Part shown: in pieces, positions 8,831 to 18,130 of the stretch
How the letters are laid out: every line of letters starts with the position of its first letter
How positions within the stretch are numbered: position 1 is the first letter of the stretch
NCBI RefSeq assembly: GCF_000759445.1
Contig: NZ_JRMB01000001.1
Location: 2,108,001-2,172,000 of the forward strand
Reading direction: 5' to 3'
DNA: 64,000 bases
Source: Pseudomonas lutea
GTDB taxonomy: Bacteria; Pseudomonadota; Gammaproteobacteria; Pseudomonadales; Pseudomonadaceae
Made by a program: the position numbers and the translations under genes
The notes under the pieces: model-generated
Database searches by the model: none
The model's input: the letters and a program-made list of their open reading frames with translations, nothing else
Told to the model about the DNA's origin: nothing

Positions 8831-10380
8831 CCCCTATGACGTTGCACCCGAACGACCAAGGCGACCTGCTCAATCGTTACGTGAAGAAAATCCTCAACTC
8901 CCGTGTCTACGACGTCGCCGTGGAAACCCCGCTGCACGCCGCCCGACAGCTGTCCGAGCGCCTGGGCAATCAGGTGCTGCTCAAGCGTGAAGATTTGCAG
9001 CCGGTGTTCTCGTTCAAGATTCGCGGCGCGTACAACAAGCTCGCGCAATTGAGCCCGGAAGAGCTGGCGCGTGGCGTGGTCACGGCGTCGGCTGGCAATC
9101 ACGCGCAGGGCCTGGCGCTGGCGGCGAAGACCCTGGGCGTGTCGGCGACCATCGTGATGCCCAAGACCACGCCGGAAATCAAGATCGAAGGCGTCCGCTC
9201 GCGTGGCGGAAAGGTCGTACTGCACGGCGACTCGTTTCCCGAGGCGCTGGCGCATTCGCTGCAGCTGGTCGAGGAACACGGCTACGTTTACGTCCACCCG
9301 TATGACGACCCCGACACCATTGCCGGGCAAGGCACGGTGGCAATGGAGATCCTGCGTCAGCATCAGGGCCCCCTGGACGCGATCTTCGTCCCGGTGGGTG
9401 GTGGCGGGTTGATCGCCGGCATCGCGGCGTACGTGAAATACCTGCGCCCGGAGATCAAGGTGATCGGCGTGGAGCCGGACGATTCCAACTGCCTGCAGCA
9501 GGCGATGGCCTACGGCGAGCGGGTGGTCTTGCAGCAGGTCGGGCTGTTTGCCGATGGCGTGGCCGTGGCGCAGATCGGCCATTACACCTTCGAGATCTGC
9601 AAGGACTACGTCGATGAAGTGATCACCGTCAGCACTGACGAGATTTGCGCGGCGATCAAGGACATCTACGACGATACCCGCTCAATCACCGAACCCTCCG
9701 GCGCCCTGGGCGTGGCCGGGATCAAGAAGTACACCGAGCAATACGAAGTCACCGCGCAAACGTTTGTCGCCATCGACTCCGGCGCCAACGTCAATTTTGA
9801 CCGTTTGCGGCATGTGGCAGAGCGCGCCGAGCTGGGCGAAGGCCGCGAAGCCATCATTGCCGTGACCATTCCCGAGCAGCCGGGCAGCTTCAAGGCGTTC
9901 TGCGAAGCCATCGGCAAGCGGCAGATCACCGAATTCAACTACCGCTACCACACCGATCTCGAAGCGCACATCTTTGTCGGCGTGCAGACCCACCCCGACA
10001 CCGACCCGCGCAAGGTGTTGATCGCGAGCCTCACCGAGCAGGGCTTTCCGGTGCTCGACCTCACCGACAACGAACTGGCCAAGCTGCATTTACGCCACAT
10101 GGTGGGTGGCCATTCGGAGCGGGTGAGCGACGAGGTGGTGATGCGTTTTGAATTCCCCGAGCGGCCGGGGGCGCTGTTCAACTTTCTCAACAAGCTGGGC
10201 GGTCGGTGGAATATCTCGATGTTCCACTACCGCAACCATGGCTCGGCGGATGGACGAGTGGTCGCGGGCCTGGTGGTGCCGGAGGATGAGCGGCATCTGG
10301 TGCCGCAGGCGCTGGCCGAGATTGGCTATCCGTACTGGGACGAAACCAGAAACCCTGCGTACAAGCTGTTTTTGGGGTGA
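8827..10380 (+). CDS. ilvA: Threonine ammonia-lyase, biosynthetic
   Basis: 517 residues. It is a fold-type II PLP enzyme; the Schiff-base lysine is Lys64 in FSFKIRGAYNK. SAGNHAQG and VPVGGGGLIAG are the phosphate and PLP contact loops. The C-terminal third has two ACT-like regulatory domains (about 340-420 and 435-510), which bind isoleucine and valine in this family. The enzyme turns threonine into 2-oxobutanoate, the committed step of isoleucine synthesis. The ATG at 8836 is another possible start, but the one chosen overlaps the stop of the second upstream ORF. Upstream is an Ile-dependent attenuator, so control seems to act both on transcription and by feedback. Confidence 0.95.
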   Translation: MTPMTLHPNDQGDLLNRYVKKILNSRVYDVAVETPLHAARQLSERLGNQVLLKREDLQPVFSFKIRGAYNKLAQLSPEELARGVVTASAGNHAQGLALAAKTLGVSATIVMPKTTPEIKIEGVRSRGGKVVLHGDSFPEALAHSLQLVEEHGYVYVHPYDDPDTIAGQGTVAMEILRQHQGPLDAIFVPVGGGGLIAGIAAYVKYLRPEIKVIGVEPDDSNCLQQAMAYGERVVLQQVGLFADGVAVAQIGHYTFEICKDYVDEVITVSTDEICAAIKDIYDDTRSITEPSGALGVAGIKKYTEQYEVTAQTFVAIDSGANVNFDRLRHVAERAELGEGREAIIAVTIPEQPGSFKAFCEAIGKRQITEFNYRYHTDLEAHIFVGVQTHPDTDPRKVLIASLTEQGFPVLDLTDNELAKLHLRHMVGGHSERVSDEVVMRFEFPERPGALFNFLNKLGGRWNISMFHYRNHGSADGRVVAGLVVPEDERHLVPQALAEIGYPYWDETRNPAYKLFLG

Positions 10381-10431
10381 TGGCTGGCGAATACAATCTG
10401 CCCGCCCCCTTAACATCGCCTGACCCAACGC

Positions 10432-11090
10432 CTTCGCGGGCAAGCGCGCTCCTACAGGGGATCTGTGGCGGATGACGTATCGACGGGGTGCGCGTGCGTA
10501 CGCGGGCCCTGCGGCGGATGACGTATCGGTGGGGGAATGACGTCCGTGGGACCCTGCTTGCTGGCGAATGCATTCTTCCAGCTGCATCATCGTTGCCTGA
10601 CACACCGCATCGCGGGCAAGCGCGCTCCTACATGGGATCTGTAGCGGATGACGCAACCACGGGATGTACACAGGATCTCCGGCGGATGACGTATCGACGG
10701 GTACGCGCGCGTACGCCGGGATCTGCGGCGAACGACGTATCGGTGGGGGAATGACGTCCGTGGGACCCTGCTTGCTGGCGAATGCATTCTTCCAGGTGCA
10801 TCATCTTTGCCTGACACACCGCATCGCGGGCAAGCGCGCTCCTACACGGGATCTGTAGCGGATGACATAACTACGGGGTGTACACGGGATCTGCGGCGAA
10901 TGACGTATCGACGGGTACGCCTGCGTATGCGGAATCTGCGGCGGACGACGTATCGACGGGTACGCGTGCGTATGCGGGATCTGCGGCGAATGACGCATCG
11001 ACGCGGTACACGCGCGTAAACGGGATCTGCGGCGAATGACGTATCGGCGGGGTGCACGCGATCCGTAGGAGCCGGCTTGCTGGCGAATGC
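10432..11090. repeat. Nested minisatellite: 45-46 bp units within a 214 bp unit, with REP elements
   Basis: The gap from ilvA to the next gene (10381-11217) is nearly all repeats. A GACGTATCG-like core occurs at about 10474, 10520, 10650, 10688, 10734, 10864, 10902, 10947, 10992 and 11038. The first six positions recur at an offset of exactly 214 bp (10474/10688, 10520/10734, 10650/10864, 10688/10902); the last are plain 45-46 bp steps. Many units carry a palindrome such as GTACGCGCGCGTAC (10701-10714). REP-type GGGCAAGCGCGCTCCTACA motifs sit at about 10438, 10614 and 10828. Period 46 breaks any reading frame, so the region is non-coding. Confidence 0.85.
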
Positions 11091-11217
11091 AATCTTCCAG
11101 CGCCATTGAAATCGCCTGCCCCCCCAAATTCGCAGGGCAAGCTTACTCGCCCCAACGGATCTTGATCAGTGCGATGAGGCGCGGCGTCTGACCTTACAGG
11201 TAATTCCGGCTAATCGC

Positions 11218-12096
11218 TCACTGCGCTGGTGTTGGTTCAACCGCTGGCGAGCCGCTTGGCTCGGCCGGCGTTTGCGGTGCGGGCGTCGTGGCGGCTGGCG
11301 TTTCGACAGGGGCTGCCGTTTCGGCCTTCAACGGCTCCGGTTCAGCCGGCGCAGGCATCGGTTCGCTACTTTGTTCGGCAGCGGGCGCAGGCTGGGTTGC
11401 CGGCGTGGCCAACGGGGCCGGCGATGGCGTAGTTGGCGCAGCAGCAGGTGCCGGTGCCGGTGCAGCCGCAGGCTTCTGCTCAGTCAGCGCGGCAGGTTTA
11501 CCGGGTACAGGCTCGGGCATGCCGAGGTCAGTCTTGGGCTTTTCCTCGATGTGCGCCGCCTTCTTCACCTCAGGGGGCAGGAAATTTTCCACCAGCCCGA
11601 AGAAGCGATCGTAAAACTTGGAAGACGCTACGGTCTCGCTGGCGACCTTCACCATTGAGTCATCTGTCGAACCAATCGGCATCGACACCGAACCCAGCAC
11701 TCCGACCCCCAGGCTCGCCGAGTTGTTGACCTTCTTCAGCGCGTAGCGATCCTGCAAGGCGTTGGCAAACATCGTGGTGCGGCTGTCGGCACTGCCGTCC
11801 GGCGCACAGACCACGTTGAAGCTGATCTCCATGTGGGTTTCGCCGGTTTGCTGGAAGCTTTTGTGGCCGCTGATGACTTTGGGATCGCTGCTGGTGATGA
11901 TGTAGCCCTGACTCAGCAGTGCCCGACGGGCCGCTTCACAGGTCGCGGCATCGGACACCGGATAGGTGCGAGAAAAAGTGCCCGCATCGTCAAAGTTCTC
12001 ATGCTCATAGATGGCCGGCTTCTTTGACGAGCAGCCTGCGACAACCAGCAGGGCCAATACCCAGCACGCGGTAGGAAAGCTCAGTAATTTAGGCAT
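11218..12096 (-). CDS. DUF2242 family lipoprotein
   Basis: 292 residues from the ATG at 12096; an AGGA ribosome site lies just upstream, and the TTG one codon earlier is less likely. The N-terminus is a lipoprotein signal with lipobox VAGC followed by SSKK. The middle (about residues 25-180) is the DUF2242 domain, including a segment SDDPKV-like SSDPKVISGHKSF. The C-terminal third is a low-complexity Pro/Ala/Glu stretch typical of periplasmic linkers. The function of the family is unknown. It stands alone between the minisatellite and aroA. Confidence 0.8.
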   Translation of the reverse strand: MPKLLSFPTACWVLALLVVAGCSSKKPAIYEHENFDDAGTFSRTYPVSDAATCEAARRALLSQGYIITSSDPKVISGHKSFQQTGETHMEISFNVVCAPDGSADSRTTMFANALQDRYALKKVNNSASLGVGVLGSVSMPIGSTDDSMVKVASETVASSKFYDRFFGLVENFLPPEVKKAAHIEEKPKTDLGMPEPVPGKPAALTEQKPAAAPAPAPAAAPTTPSPAPLATPATQPAPAAEQSSEPMPAPAEPEPLKAETAAPVETPAATTPAPQTPAEPSGSPAVEPTPAQ

Positions 12097-12358
12097 CAAA
12101 CATCCTGGGGCAAATGGTCAACTGGAAGTGGACCGAAGAAAACGCCGGTAAGTCTGCAACAAGGCTGGCATGGGATCAACGCAGAGTTTGCAACCGTGTG
12201 GATACATCGGGACGGTGAAAACCCACGGGGCGGGCGTGAACAGGCCTCTCGATCAAACAGCCACATCGGTAATCAGGCCACCCCATCGTCCGAAAAGGTC
12301 CTTGCACAACGTCAGCGGACGATACGTGGTCGACTCGGCCCCGTGAGAGCGGTTGAAC

Positions 12359-13624
12359 TCAGACCTCGCCACGCACCGTTTTCACACCCAGGAATTCCAG
12401 CGCACGCCAGTAGCCGGGGTAGGTTTTTGCGACGCACTCGGGGTCCCGAATACGCACGCCCGCCACCTTCAGACCGGCCAGCGCGAAACACATGGCAATG
12501 CGATGGTCGGAGTGAGTGTCGATCAAGGCGTGGCTGTTGGTGCCGGCCAAGCCAGGATCGGACGCTACCAGCAAATCATCACCTTCCACCGAGGCAAGCC
12601 CGGGCCGGACCTGGTTCAAGCCATCGTGCAAGGCCTGAACACGGTCGCACTCCTTGACCCGCAGATTGGCCAGATCGACAAAGCGAACGGGCGTCTCGTT
12701 GAAGGCAGCAAGCACTGCGAGCGTCGGTATCGCGTCCTGCATCTGGGAGCCATTGATCACTGCGGGCATCTTCGGGAATTGCGCGATGACGTCCATGGCC
12801 TGGGCGTCTGGCTGAGTAAAGGCCTCCCCCGCCACGCCCAGGTCTATCTTGCCCGCGGTCAGCGCTTCGGCGGCCCACAGGTAGGTAGCAGCGGATGCGT
12901 CCGGCTCGATCTGGTAATCGCAGGCGGTGTAACCCGTGGGAGACACGCGCCACGACGCGTCGTCCAGCACCTCGACCTCGGCCCCAAAAGCGCGCATGCA
13001 GGCGATGGTCAGGTCAACGTAGCCGCGCGCGCCAATGTCTTTACCGGTCAGTGCGACCTCGATCGGCCCATCGCCGCAGGCCGCCACCATCAACAGTGCG
13101 GAGACATACTGGCTCGACAGCCCGCCGTCGATCTCGAAGCGCGTTGCCGTGATGGCGCCAGTGCCGTGGATGATCACCGGTGGGCAACCTGTGGCGCTAT
13201 CGGCGCTCAGACCGCCTTTGCGCAACGCCTCCAGCAAAGGGCCGATGGGACGCTTCTGCATGTAGTGATCACCGTCCAGGGTCACGCGGCCATCGACCGT
13301 GCACACCGCCGCCGTCAGGAACCGCACCGCTGTCCCGGCGTTGCCCAGAAACAGCGCGTCTGGCGGCGCCTGGAGATGGCCGCTGCTGGTGACCACAAAG
13401 CTGGTGTCGTCTGGCTCATCGATGGTCACACCCATCTGCCGCAGCGCGTTGGACATGTGCCGTGTGTCGTCGCTTTTCAGCGCGCCGCGCAGGTGACTGG
13501 TGCCCTTGGCCAGCGCCGCCAGCAGCAGCGCGCGGTTAGTGATGGACTTCGAACCGGGTGGCGACACATGCCCCGTCAGCGGTACGCCCGGCGGGATGAC
13601 AGTGATGGTTTGATTCATGCCCAT
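12359..13624 (-). CDS. aroA: 3-phosphoshikimate 1-carboxyvinyltransferase (EPSP synthase), stand-alone
   Basis: 421 residues from MGMNQTITVI; GGAGAG lies 8 bases before this ATG, whereas longer upstream extensions have no support. Motifs of EPSP synthase: PPGSKSITNRAL (phosphate and PEP contacts), SDDTRHM, and GNAGTAVRF. The enzyme joins shikimate-3-phosphate and PEP in the shikimate pathway. In P. aeruginosa aroA is fused to the prephenate dehydrogenase gene; this one is free-standing, so a second fused copy may exist elsewhere in the genome. In the GNAGTAxRP motif the usual Pro is replaced by Phe102. Confidence 0.85.
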   Translation of the reverse strand: MGMNQTITVIPPGVPLTGHVSPPGSKSITNRALLLAALAKGTSHLRGALKSDDTRHMSNALRQMGVTIDEPDDTSFVVTSSGHLQAPPDALFLGNAGTAVRFLTAAVCTVDGRVTLDGDHYMQKRPIGPLLEALRKGGLSADSATGCPPVIIHGTGAITATRFEIDGGLSSQYVSALLMVAACGDGPIEVALTGKDIGARGYVDLTIACMRAFGAEVEVLDDASWRVSPTGYTACDYQIEPDASAATYLWAAEALTAGKIDLGVAGEAFTQPDAQAMDVIAQFPKMPAVINGSQMQDAIPTLAVLAAFNETPVRFVDLANLRVKECDRVQALHDGLNQVRPGLASVEGDDLLVASDPGLAGTNSHALIDTHSDHRIAMCFALAGLKVAGVRIRDPECVAKTYPGYWRALEFLGVKTVRGEV

Positions 13625-13751
13625 GTTCAGCTCTCCAAATTCGAAATCAGGCACCGCACAGCGCCGCTTCAACAGCCGGCGATCATGGCATTTATCGCCG
13701 GGCTCTGCAGCATCCGGCGAGACAGCCGACGTTTCATCAAATCGCAGACAC

Positions 13752-13779
13752 AAAAAAAGCGATCCGGGGATCGCTTTCT
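13752..13779 (-). terminator. Terminator of the tRNA operon
   Basis: On the minus strand AAAGCGATCC and GGATCGCTTT form a stem with a two-base loop, followed by a run of seven T. It lies just downstream of the distal tRNA-Asp and upstream of aroA, and would separate their transcription. Confidence 0.8.
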
Positions 13780-13818
13780 CTATTGCTTCAAGGAGTTCAA
13801 GGGCCTCGAAGCGATGTA

Positions 13819-13895
13819 TGGCGCAGCGGACGGGACTCGAACCCGCGACCCCCGGCGTGACAGGCCGGTATTCTAACCGACTGAACTACCGCTGC
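13819..13895 (-). tRNA. tRNA-Asp (anticodon GTC), distal copy
   Basis: 77 nt including an encoded CCA. The acceptor arm GCAGCGG pairs with CCGCTGC, the anticodon loop CTGTCAC gives GUC, and the T arm has GGTTCGAGTCC. It is identical to the copy at 14018-14094 and is the last gene of a Val-Asp-Asp tRNA transcript. Confidence 0.97.
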
Positions 13896-14017
13896 TTGTC
13901 GCACAGACTTGCATCTGCTTAACGCTGTTGAAACCGACCCTTGGGCCTGCCTCGTGAAACACTGACCGAAAACCGTGGCTTTCAATCTCAAACCGGGAAA
14001 ACCCGATTCGGAAAATA

Positions 14018-14094
14018 TGGCGCAGCGGACGGGACTCGAACCCGCGACCCCCGGCGTGACAGGCCGGTATTCTAACCGACTGAACTACCGCTGC
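14018..14094 (-). tRNA. tRNA-Asp (anticodon GTC), proximal copy
   Basis: 77 nt with encoded CCA, identical in sequence to the copy at 13819-13895, with anticodon loop CTGTCAC. The 122 bp between the two tRNA copies are unrelated to them apart from the flanks. Confidence 0.97.
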
Positions 14095-14168
14095 GCATTG
14101 CTTGGACTTTCGTCCTGCTGAATCTCAGTAACCTTCAGCGTTTAATGCTGCTTTGAAACACTCAACGA

Positions 14169-14244
14169 TGGTGGGTGATGACGGGATCGAACCGCCGACC
14201 CTCTGCTTGTAAGGCAGATGCTCTCCCGGCTGAGCTAATCACCC
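14169..14244 (-). tRNA. tRNA-Val (anticodon TAC)
   Basis: 76 nt with encoded CCA. The acceptor stem is GGGTGAT/ATCACCC, the anticodon loop is CTTACAA (anticodon UAC, reading GUA), and the T arm has GGTTCGATCCC. It is the first gene of the tRNA operon, about 20 bp after its promoter. Confidence 0.97.
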
Positions 14245-14264
14245 TTGCTTCGCTGAGGCCGCGA

Positions 14265-14293
14265 AATTTACGCAGGTGATGAACCTAAGTCAA
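14265..14293 (-). promoter_or_regulatory. Promoter of the tRNA-Val-Asp-Asp operon
   Basis: On the minus strand TTGACT (14293-14288) and TAAATT (14270-14265) are spaced by 17 bp. The discriminator after the -10 box reads TCGCGGCC and is GC-rich, as in stable-RNA promoters under stringent control. Confidence 0.8.
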
Positions 14294-14362
14294 TAGCCTG
14301 CTTGAAGTTTTTTTCAGCAGGGCAGTTTTTCCCGGTCAAGCGAAGCTGGATAGCGTGAACAA

Positions 14363-14388
14363 AAAAGCGAGCCCTGAGGCTCGCTTGT
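14363..14388 (-). terminator. Terminator after metZ
   Basis: AAGCGAGCC and GGCTCGCTT form a stem on the minus strand followed by T residues. It lies about 45 bp past the metZ stop. Confidence 0.75.
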
Positions 14389-14429
14389 TTAGCCAGCGTG
14401 GCTGTCGTGCCGCCAACGCTCTGCCGGCA

Positions 14430-15641
14430 TCACAACGCAGCCAGACCGCGCGCCAGATCGGCCTGCAGGTCAGCGACGTCTTCCAGACCGACCGCAACCC
14501 GGATCAGGCTGTCACGAATACCGGCCGCCTCGCGCTCTTGTGGCGATAAACGACCGTGAGACGTGGTGCTCGGATGGGTGATGGTGGTTTTGGTATCACC
14601 CAGGTTCGCGGTGATCGAAATCAGCCGGGTGGCGTCGATAAAGCGCCATGCGCCCTCCTTGCCGCCCCTGACCTCAAAACTCACCACGGCGCCGAACGCC
14701 TTTTGCTGACGCTTGGCCAGCGCATGCTGCGGGTGGCTCTGCAGACCGGAGTAATGCACCTTCTCGATGCCGTCCTGCTGTTCGAGCCACTGCGCAAGCT
14801 CAAGCGCACTCTGGCAGTGGGCACGCATGCGGATGTTGAGAGTTTCCAGACCCTTGAGGAACAGCCACGCATTGAACGGGCTCAGGCTTGGGCCCGCCGT
14901 GCGCAGAAAACCGACGACTTCTTTCATCAGTTCGCTGCGCCCGACCACCACACCACCCATGGCGCGGCCCTGGCCGTCGATGAACTTGGTAGCCGAATGC
15001 ACAATCACGTCTGCTCCCATGCGCAGCGGCTGCTGCAATGCCGGGGTGCAGAAGCAGTTATCGACAACAAGCAGCGCGCTCCTGGCATGGGCGATTTGCG
15101 CCAGCGCGCTGATGTCCACCAGCTCCGCCAAGGGATTGGAAGGCGATTCGACAAACAACAGTTTGGTGTTCGGCTTGATCGCCGCTTCCCACCCTGACAG
15201 TTCGGCAAGCGGCACGTAGTCGACCTCGACACCGAAGCGCTTGAAGTACTTCTCAAACAGGCTGATGGTTGAACCGAAGACGCTTTTGGACACCAGTACA
15301 TGATCACCGGCGCTGCAGAAACTCATCACCGTGGCGAGAATGGCCGACATGCCGGTTGAGGTCGCCACGGCCTGTTCGCCACCTTCCAGGGCTGCCATGC
15401 GCTCTTCGAACGAGGCAACCGTGGGGTTGGTGTAGCGGGAATAAACGTTGCCCGGAATCTCTCCGGCAAACGTCGCCGCCGCTTCTGCGGCCGTGCGGAA
15501 CACGTAGCTCGACGTGAAAAACAGTGGATCGCTGTGTTCGCGTTCCGGCGTGCGGTGCTGACCGGCACGAACTGCGAGGGTGTCGAAACCGACGCCCTCC
15601 AGATCGCTGTCCAGTCGCCCGGCATCCCATTCCTGAGTCAT
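14430..15641 (-). CDS. metZ: O-succinylhomoserine sulfhydrylase
   Basis: 403 residues of the Cys/Met-metabolism PLP family. The PLP lysine is Lys219 in VIVHSATKFIDGQG; the motif SRYTNPT binds PLP phosphate from the partner subunit. The enzyme makes homocysteine directly from O-succinylhomoserine and sulfide, the methionine route of pseudomonads. The family as a whole includes cystathionine synthases and lyases; the assignment to MetZ rests on the known purF-metZ gene order and on the GQGRAMGG segment. It lies 21 bp after purF and ends at a hairpin terminator. Confidence 0.9.
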   Translation of the reverse strand: MTQEWDAGRLDSDLEGVGFDTLAVRAGQHRTPEREHSDPLFFTSSYVFRTAAEAAATFAGEIPGNVYSRYTNPTVASFEERMAALEGGEQAVATSTGMSAILATVMSFCSAGDHVLVSKSVFGSTISLFEKYFKRFGVEVDYVPLAELSGWEAAIKPNTKLLFVESPSNPLAELVDISALAQIAHARSALLVVDNCFCTPALQQPLRMGADVIVHSATKFIDGQGRAMGGVVVGRSELMKEVVGFLRTAGPSLSPFNAWLFLKGLETLNIRMRAHCQSALELAQWLEQQDGIEKVHYSGLQSHPQHALAKRQQKAFGAVVSFEVRGGKEGAWRFIDATRLISITANLGDTKTTITHPSTTSHGRLSPQEREAAGIRDSLIRVAVGLEDVADLQADLARGLAAL

Positions 15642-15662
15642 GCCGCCTGCTCCTTGTCTGGA

Positions 15663-17171
15663 TTAGTTGTTGTACAGATCGATGATCGCGCTCACGGCCT
15701 GAGTCTTGACCTTGGAGGCGTCATTGCGCGCCTGCTCGATCCTGTTCAGGTAATGCTGGTCGATGTCACCGGTCACGTACTTGCCGTCAAAGACCGAACA
15801 GTCAAAATTATCGATCTTGATCTTTTTGCTGCCGCTCACCGCCTCGATCAGGTCATTGAGCTCCTGATAGACCAGCCAGTCGGCACCGATGAGGTCGGCC
15901 ACGTCCTGGGTGGAACGGTTGTGAGCGATCAGCTCGTGGGCACTCGGCATGTCGATGCCGTAGACGTTGGGGAAGCGCACGGCCGGGGCCGCCGAACAGA
16001 AGTACACGTTTTTGGCGCCGGCTTCACGGGCCATCTGGATGATCTGCTTGCACGTGGTCCCGCGGACGATGGAGTCGTCCACCAGCATCACGTTCTTGCC
16101 GCGGAATTCCAGCTCGATTGCATTGAGCTTCTGGCGAACGGATTTTTTCCGCGCGGCCTGACCGGGCATGATGAAGGTACGGCCGATGTAGCGGTTCTTG
16201 ACGAAGCCTTCGCGGAACTTGACGCCCAGGTGGTTCGCCAGCTCCAGCGCTGCCGTACGGCTCGTGTCCGGGATCGGGATGACCACGTCGATGTCGTGAT
16301 CGGGACGCTCGCGCAGGATCTTGTCGGCAAGCTTCTCGCCCATGCGCAAACGCGCCTTGTAGACCGAGATGCCGTCAATGATCGAGTCAGGACGCGCCAG
16401 ATAAACGTGTTCGAAGATGCACGGCGCATACTTGGGATTGGCCGCGCACTGACGGGTGTGCAGCTTGCCGTCTTCGGTGATGTACACCGCTTCGCCCGGT
16501 GCGAGGTCACGAATCAGCGTAAACCCAAGCACGTCGAGGGAGACGCTCTCGGACGCGATCATGTACTCGACGCCTTCGTCGGTGTGACGCTGACCGAAGA
16601 CGATCGGGCGAATGGCGTCAGGGTCGCGGAAACCGACAATGCCGTAGCCGGTGATCATCGCCACAACCGCGTAACCGCCGCGGCAGCGCTTATGCACGTC
16701 AGCGACGGCGGCGAAGATGTCTTCCTCGGTCGGCTGAAGTTTGCCGCGCACCGCCAGCTCGTGAGCAAACACGTTGAGCAGGACTTCAGAGTCGGAGGCG
16801 GTATTGACGTGGCGCAGGTCTGACTCGAAGATTTCCTTGGCCAGTTGCTCGACGTTGGTCAGGTTGCCGTTGTGCGCCAGGGTGATGCCGTAAGGCGAGT
16901 TGACGTAGAACGGCTGGGCTTCGGCCGAAGTCGAGCTGCCCGCTGTTGGATAACGAACGTGACCAATGCCCATGTGTCCGACCAGCCGTTGCATATGGCG
17001 CTGGTGGAACACGTCACGAACCAGACCGTTGTCCTTGCGCAGGAACAACTTGCCGTCATGGCTGGTCACGATACCGGCAGCGTCCTGGCCGCGGTGCTGG
17101 AGGACGGTGAGCGCGTCATAAAGCGCCTGATTGACGTTCGACTTGCCGACGATACCGACGATGCCACACAT
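15663..17171 (-). CDS. purF: Amidophosphoribosyltransferase
   Basis: 502 residues from MCGIVGIVG. This start, rather than the ATG three codons upstream, puts the catalytic cysteine at position 2, where it becomes the N-terminal nucleophile of the glutaminase domain. The C-terminal half is a phosphoribosyltransferase with the PRPP loop [13 protein letters not shown]. It catalyses the first step of purine synthesis, PRPP to phosphoribosylamine. It lies just after cvpA, a conserved pairing. Confidence 0.95.
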   Translation of the reverse strand: MCGIVGIVGKSNVNQALYDALTVLQHRGQDAAGIVTSHDGKLFLRKDNGLVRDVFHQRHMQRLVGHMGIGHVRYPTAGSSTSAEAQPFYVNSPYGITLAHNGNLTNVEQLAKEIFESDLRHVNTASDSEVLLNVFAHELAVRGKLQPTEEDIFAAVADVHKRCRGGYAVVAMITGYGIVGFRDPDAIRPIVFGQRHTDEGVEYMIASESVSLDVLGFTLIRDLAPGEAVYITEDGKLHTRQCAANPKYAPCIFEHVYLARPDSIIDGISVYKARLRMGEKLADKILRERPDHDIDVVIPIPDTSRTAALELANHLGVKFREGFVKNRYIGRTFIMPGQAARKKSVRQKLNAIELEFRGKNVMLVDDSIVRGTTCKQIIQMAREAGAKNVYFCSAAPAVRFPNVYGIDMPSAHELIAHNRSTQDVADLIGADWLVYQELNDLIEAVSGSKKIKIDNFDCSVFDGKYVTGDIDQHYLNRIEQARNDASKVKTQAVSAIIDLYNN

Positions 17172-17183
17172 GCGACACAACCC

Positions 17184-17771
17184 CTACTTAGTGGAACTGG
17201 ATTTACCGAACACTTCCGGCGGCGTTGTAGGCGGCAGGAGGTGATCCTTGAACGGGATGTCAACAGGTACGCTGACTCCGCTGGCTAGCCACTTGCTGGA
17301 CATCCCGAGAATCAGGTTTTTCGACCAGTCAGCGACCATGACAAATTGCGGGAGCAGCCTGGACTGCTGCCACCATTGATCCTGTTGTACCGGGCCCAGG
17401 CTCAACAGCCCGACCGCAACGACAACCAGCAGGGCGCCGCGCGCAGCGCCGAACACCATGCCCAGAAAACGATCGGTCCCGGACAGCCCGGTGACGCGAA
17501 TCAGTTCTCCAATCAGAAAGTTGACCATGGCGCCAACCAGCAGCGTGGCGACGAAAAGAATGGTGCAGCCCGCAATCACGCGAGCCGAAGGTGCTTCGAT
17601 GTAATTGACCAGATACTGGGCCAGCGATCCGCCAAACATCCAGGCGACGGCACCTGCAATGATCCATGTCAGCAAGGACAGTGCTTCTTTGACGAAGCCG
17701 CGCTTGAGACTGATCAGAGCGGAGATGGCGACAATTGCAATGATCGCCCAGTCAACCGGAGTAAATGACAC
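17184..17771 (-). CDS. cvpA: CvpA family inner-membrane protein
   Basis: 195 residues with four hydrophobic spans (WAIIAIVAISALISL; ALSLLTWIIAGAVAWMF; VIAGCTILFVATLLVG; ARGALLVVVAVGLLSL), and a polar C-terminus. This is the CvpA/colicin V production family, found upstream of purF in many Proteobacteria. Its exact role is unclear; in other bacteria it affects envelope homeostasis. It leads the cvpA-purF-metZ run. Confidence 0.9.
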   Translation of the reverse strand: MSFTPVDWAIIAIVAISALISLKRGFVKEALSLLTWIIAGAVAWMFGGSLAQYLVNYIEAPSARVIAGCTILFVATLLVGAMVNFLIGELIRVTGLSGTDRFLGMVFGAARGALLVVVAVGLLSLGPVQQDQWWQQSRLLPQFVMVADWSKNLILGMSSKWLASGVSVPVDIPFKDHLLPPTTPPEVFGKSSSTK

Positions 17772-17924
17772 GTCGCAGCCTACAGACTGATGAGGCGGCG
17801 CATTTTAGCAGAGCACTCGCCTGCCGGTAAGCAGCGATTGCCGATGGTGAGCAATTAAGGCGAACTATTGGACTTTGGTGAAGGTCGCGGCCCATCCGCC
17901 CTTGAATTAGAGGGCGCCCGGACT

Positions 17925-18122
17925 GGCCTCTTCCCGGCTAAAGCCGGTCCCACAGGGGCGGTGGTGACACTCTGTGAGATTAAGCCAGCCCCACAAGGGC
18001 GGTTGAGTTCACCCCGTGGGACCAGCTTTAGCCGGGAAGGCGTCGTTCACCGTGGGGCCGGCTTTAGCCGGGAAGGCGTCGTTCAATGTGGGACCGGCTT
18101 TAGCCGGGAAGGCGTCGGTCGG
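17925..18122. repeat. REP cluster, GGCTTTAGCCGGGAAG type
   Basis: The 359 bp gap 17772-18130 holds no gene. From 17925 it is a cluster of Pseudomonas REP elements: one inverted copy (CTTCCCGGCTAAAGCCGG, near 17931) followed by three direct copies about 40 bp apart (near 18024, 18060 and 18099), each with TTTAGCCGGGAAGGCGTCG. Confidence 0.85.
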
Positions 18123-18130
18123 GATGACGC

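Noticed and set aside
10801..11127. Repetitive Arg/Ser-rich frame in the minisatellite
   Set aside because: The repeat period of 45-46 bp does not keep a frame, and no ribosome site or homology is visible.
11272..11658. Arg-rich frame opposite the Pro/Ala tail of the DUF2242 lipoprotein
   Set aside because: It is the complement of a low-complexity linker; the minus-strand gene has a clear lipoprotein signal.
12353..13876. 507-codon open frame opposite aroA running into a tRNA
   Set aside because: It reads through a tRNA gene and a terminator, which a real gene would not do.
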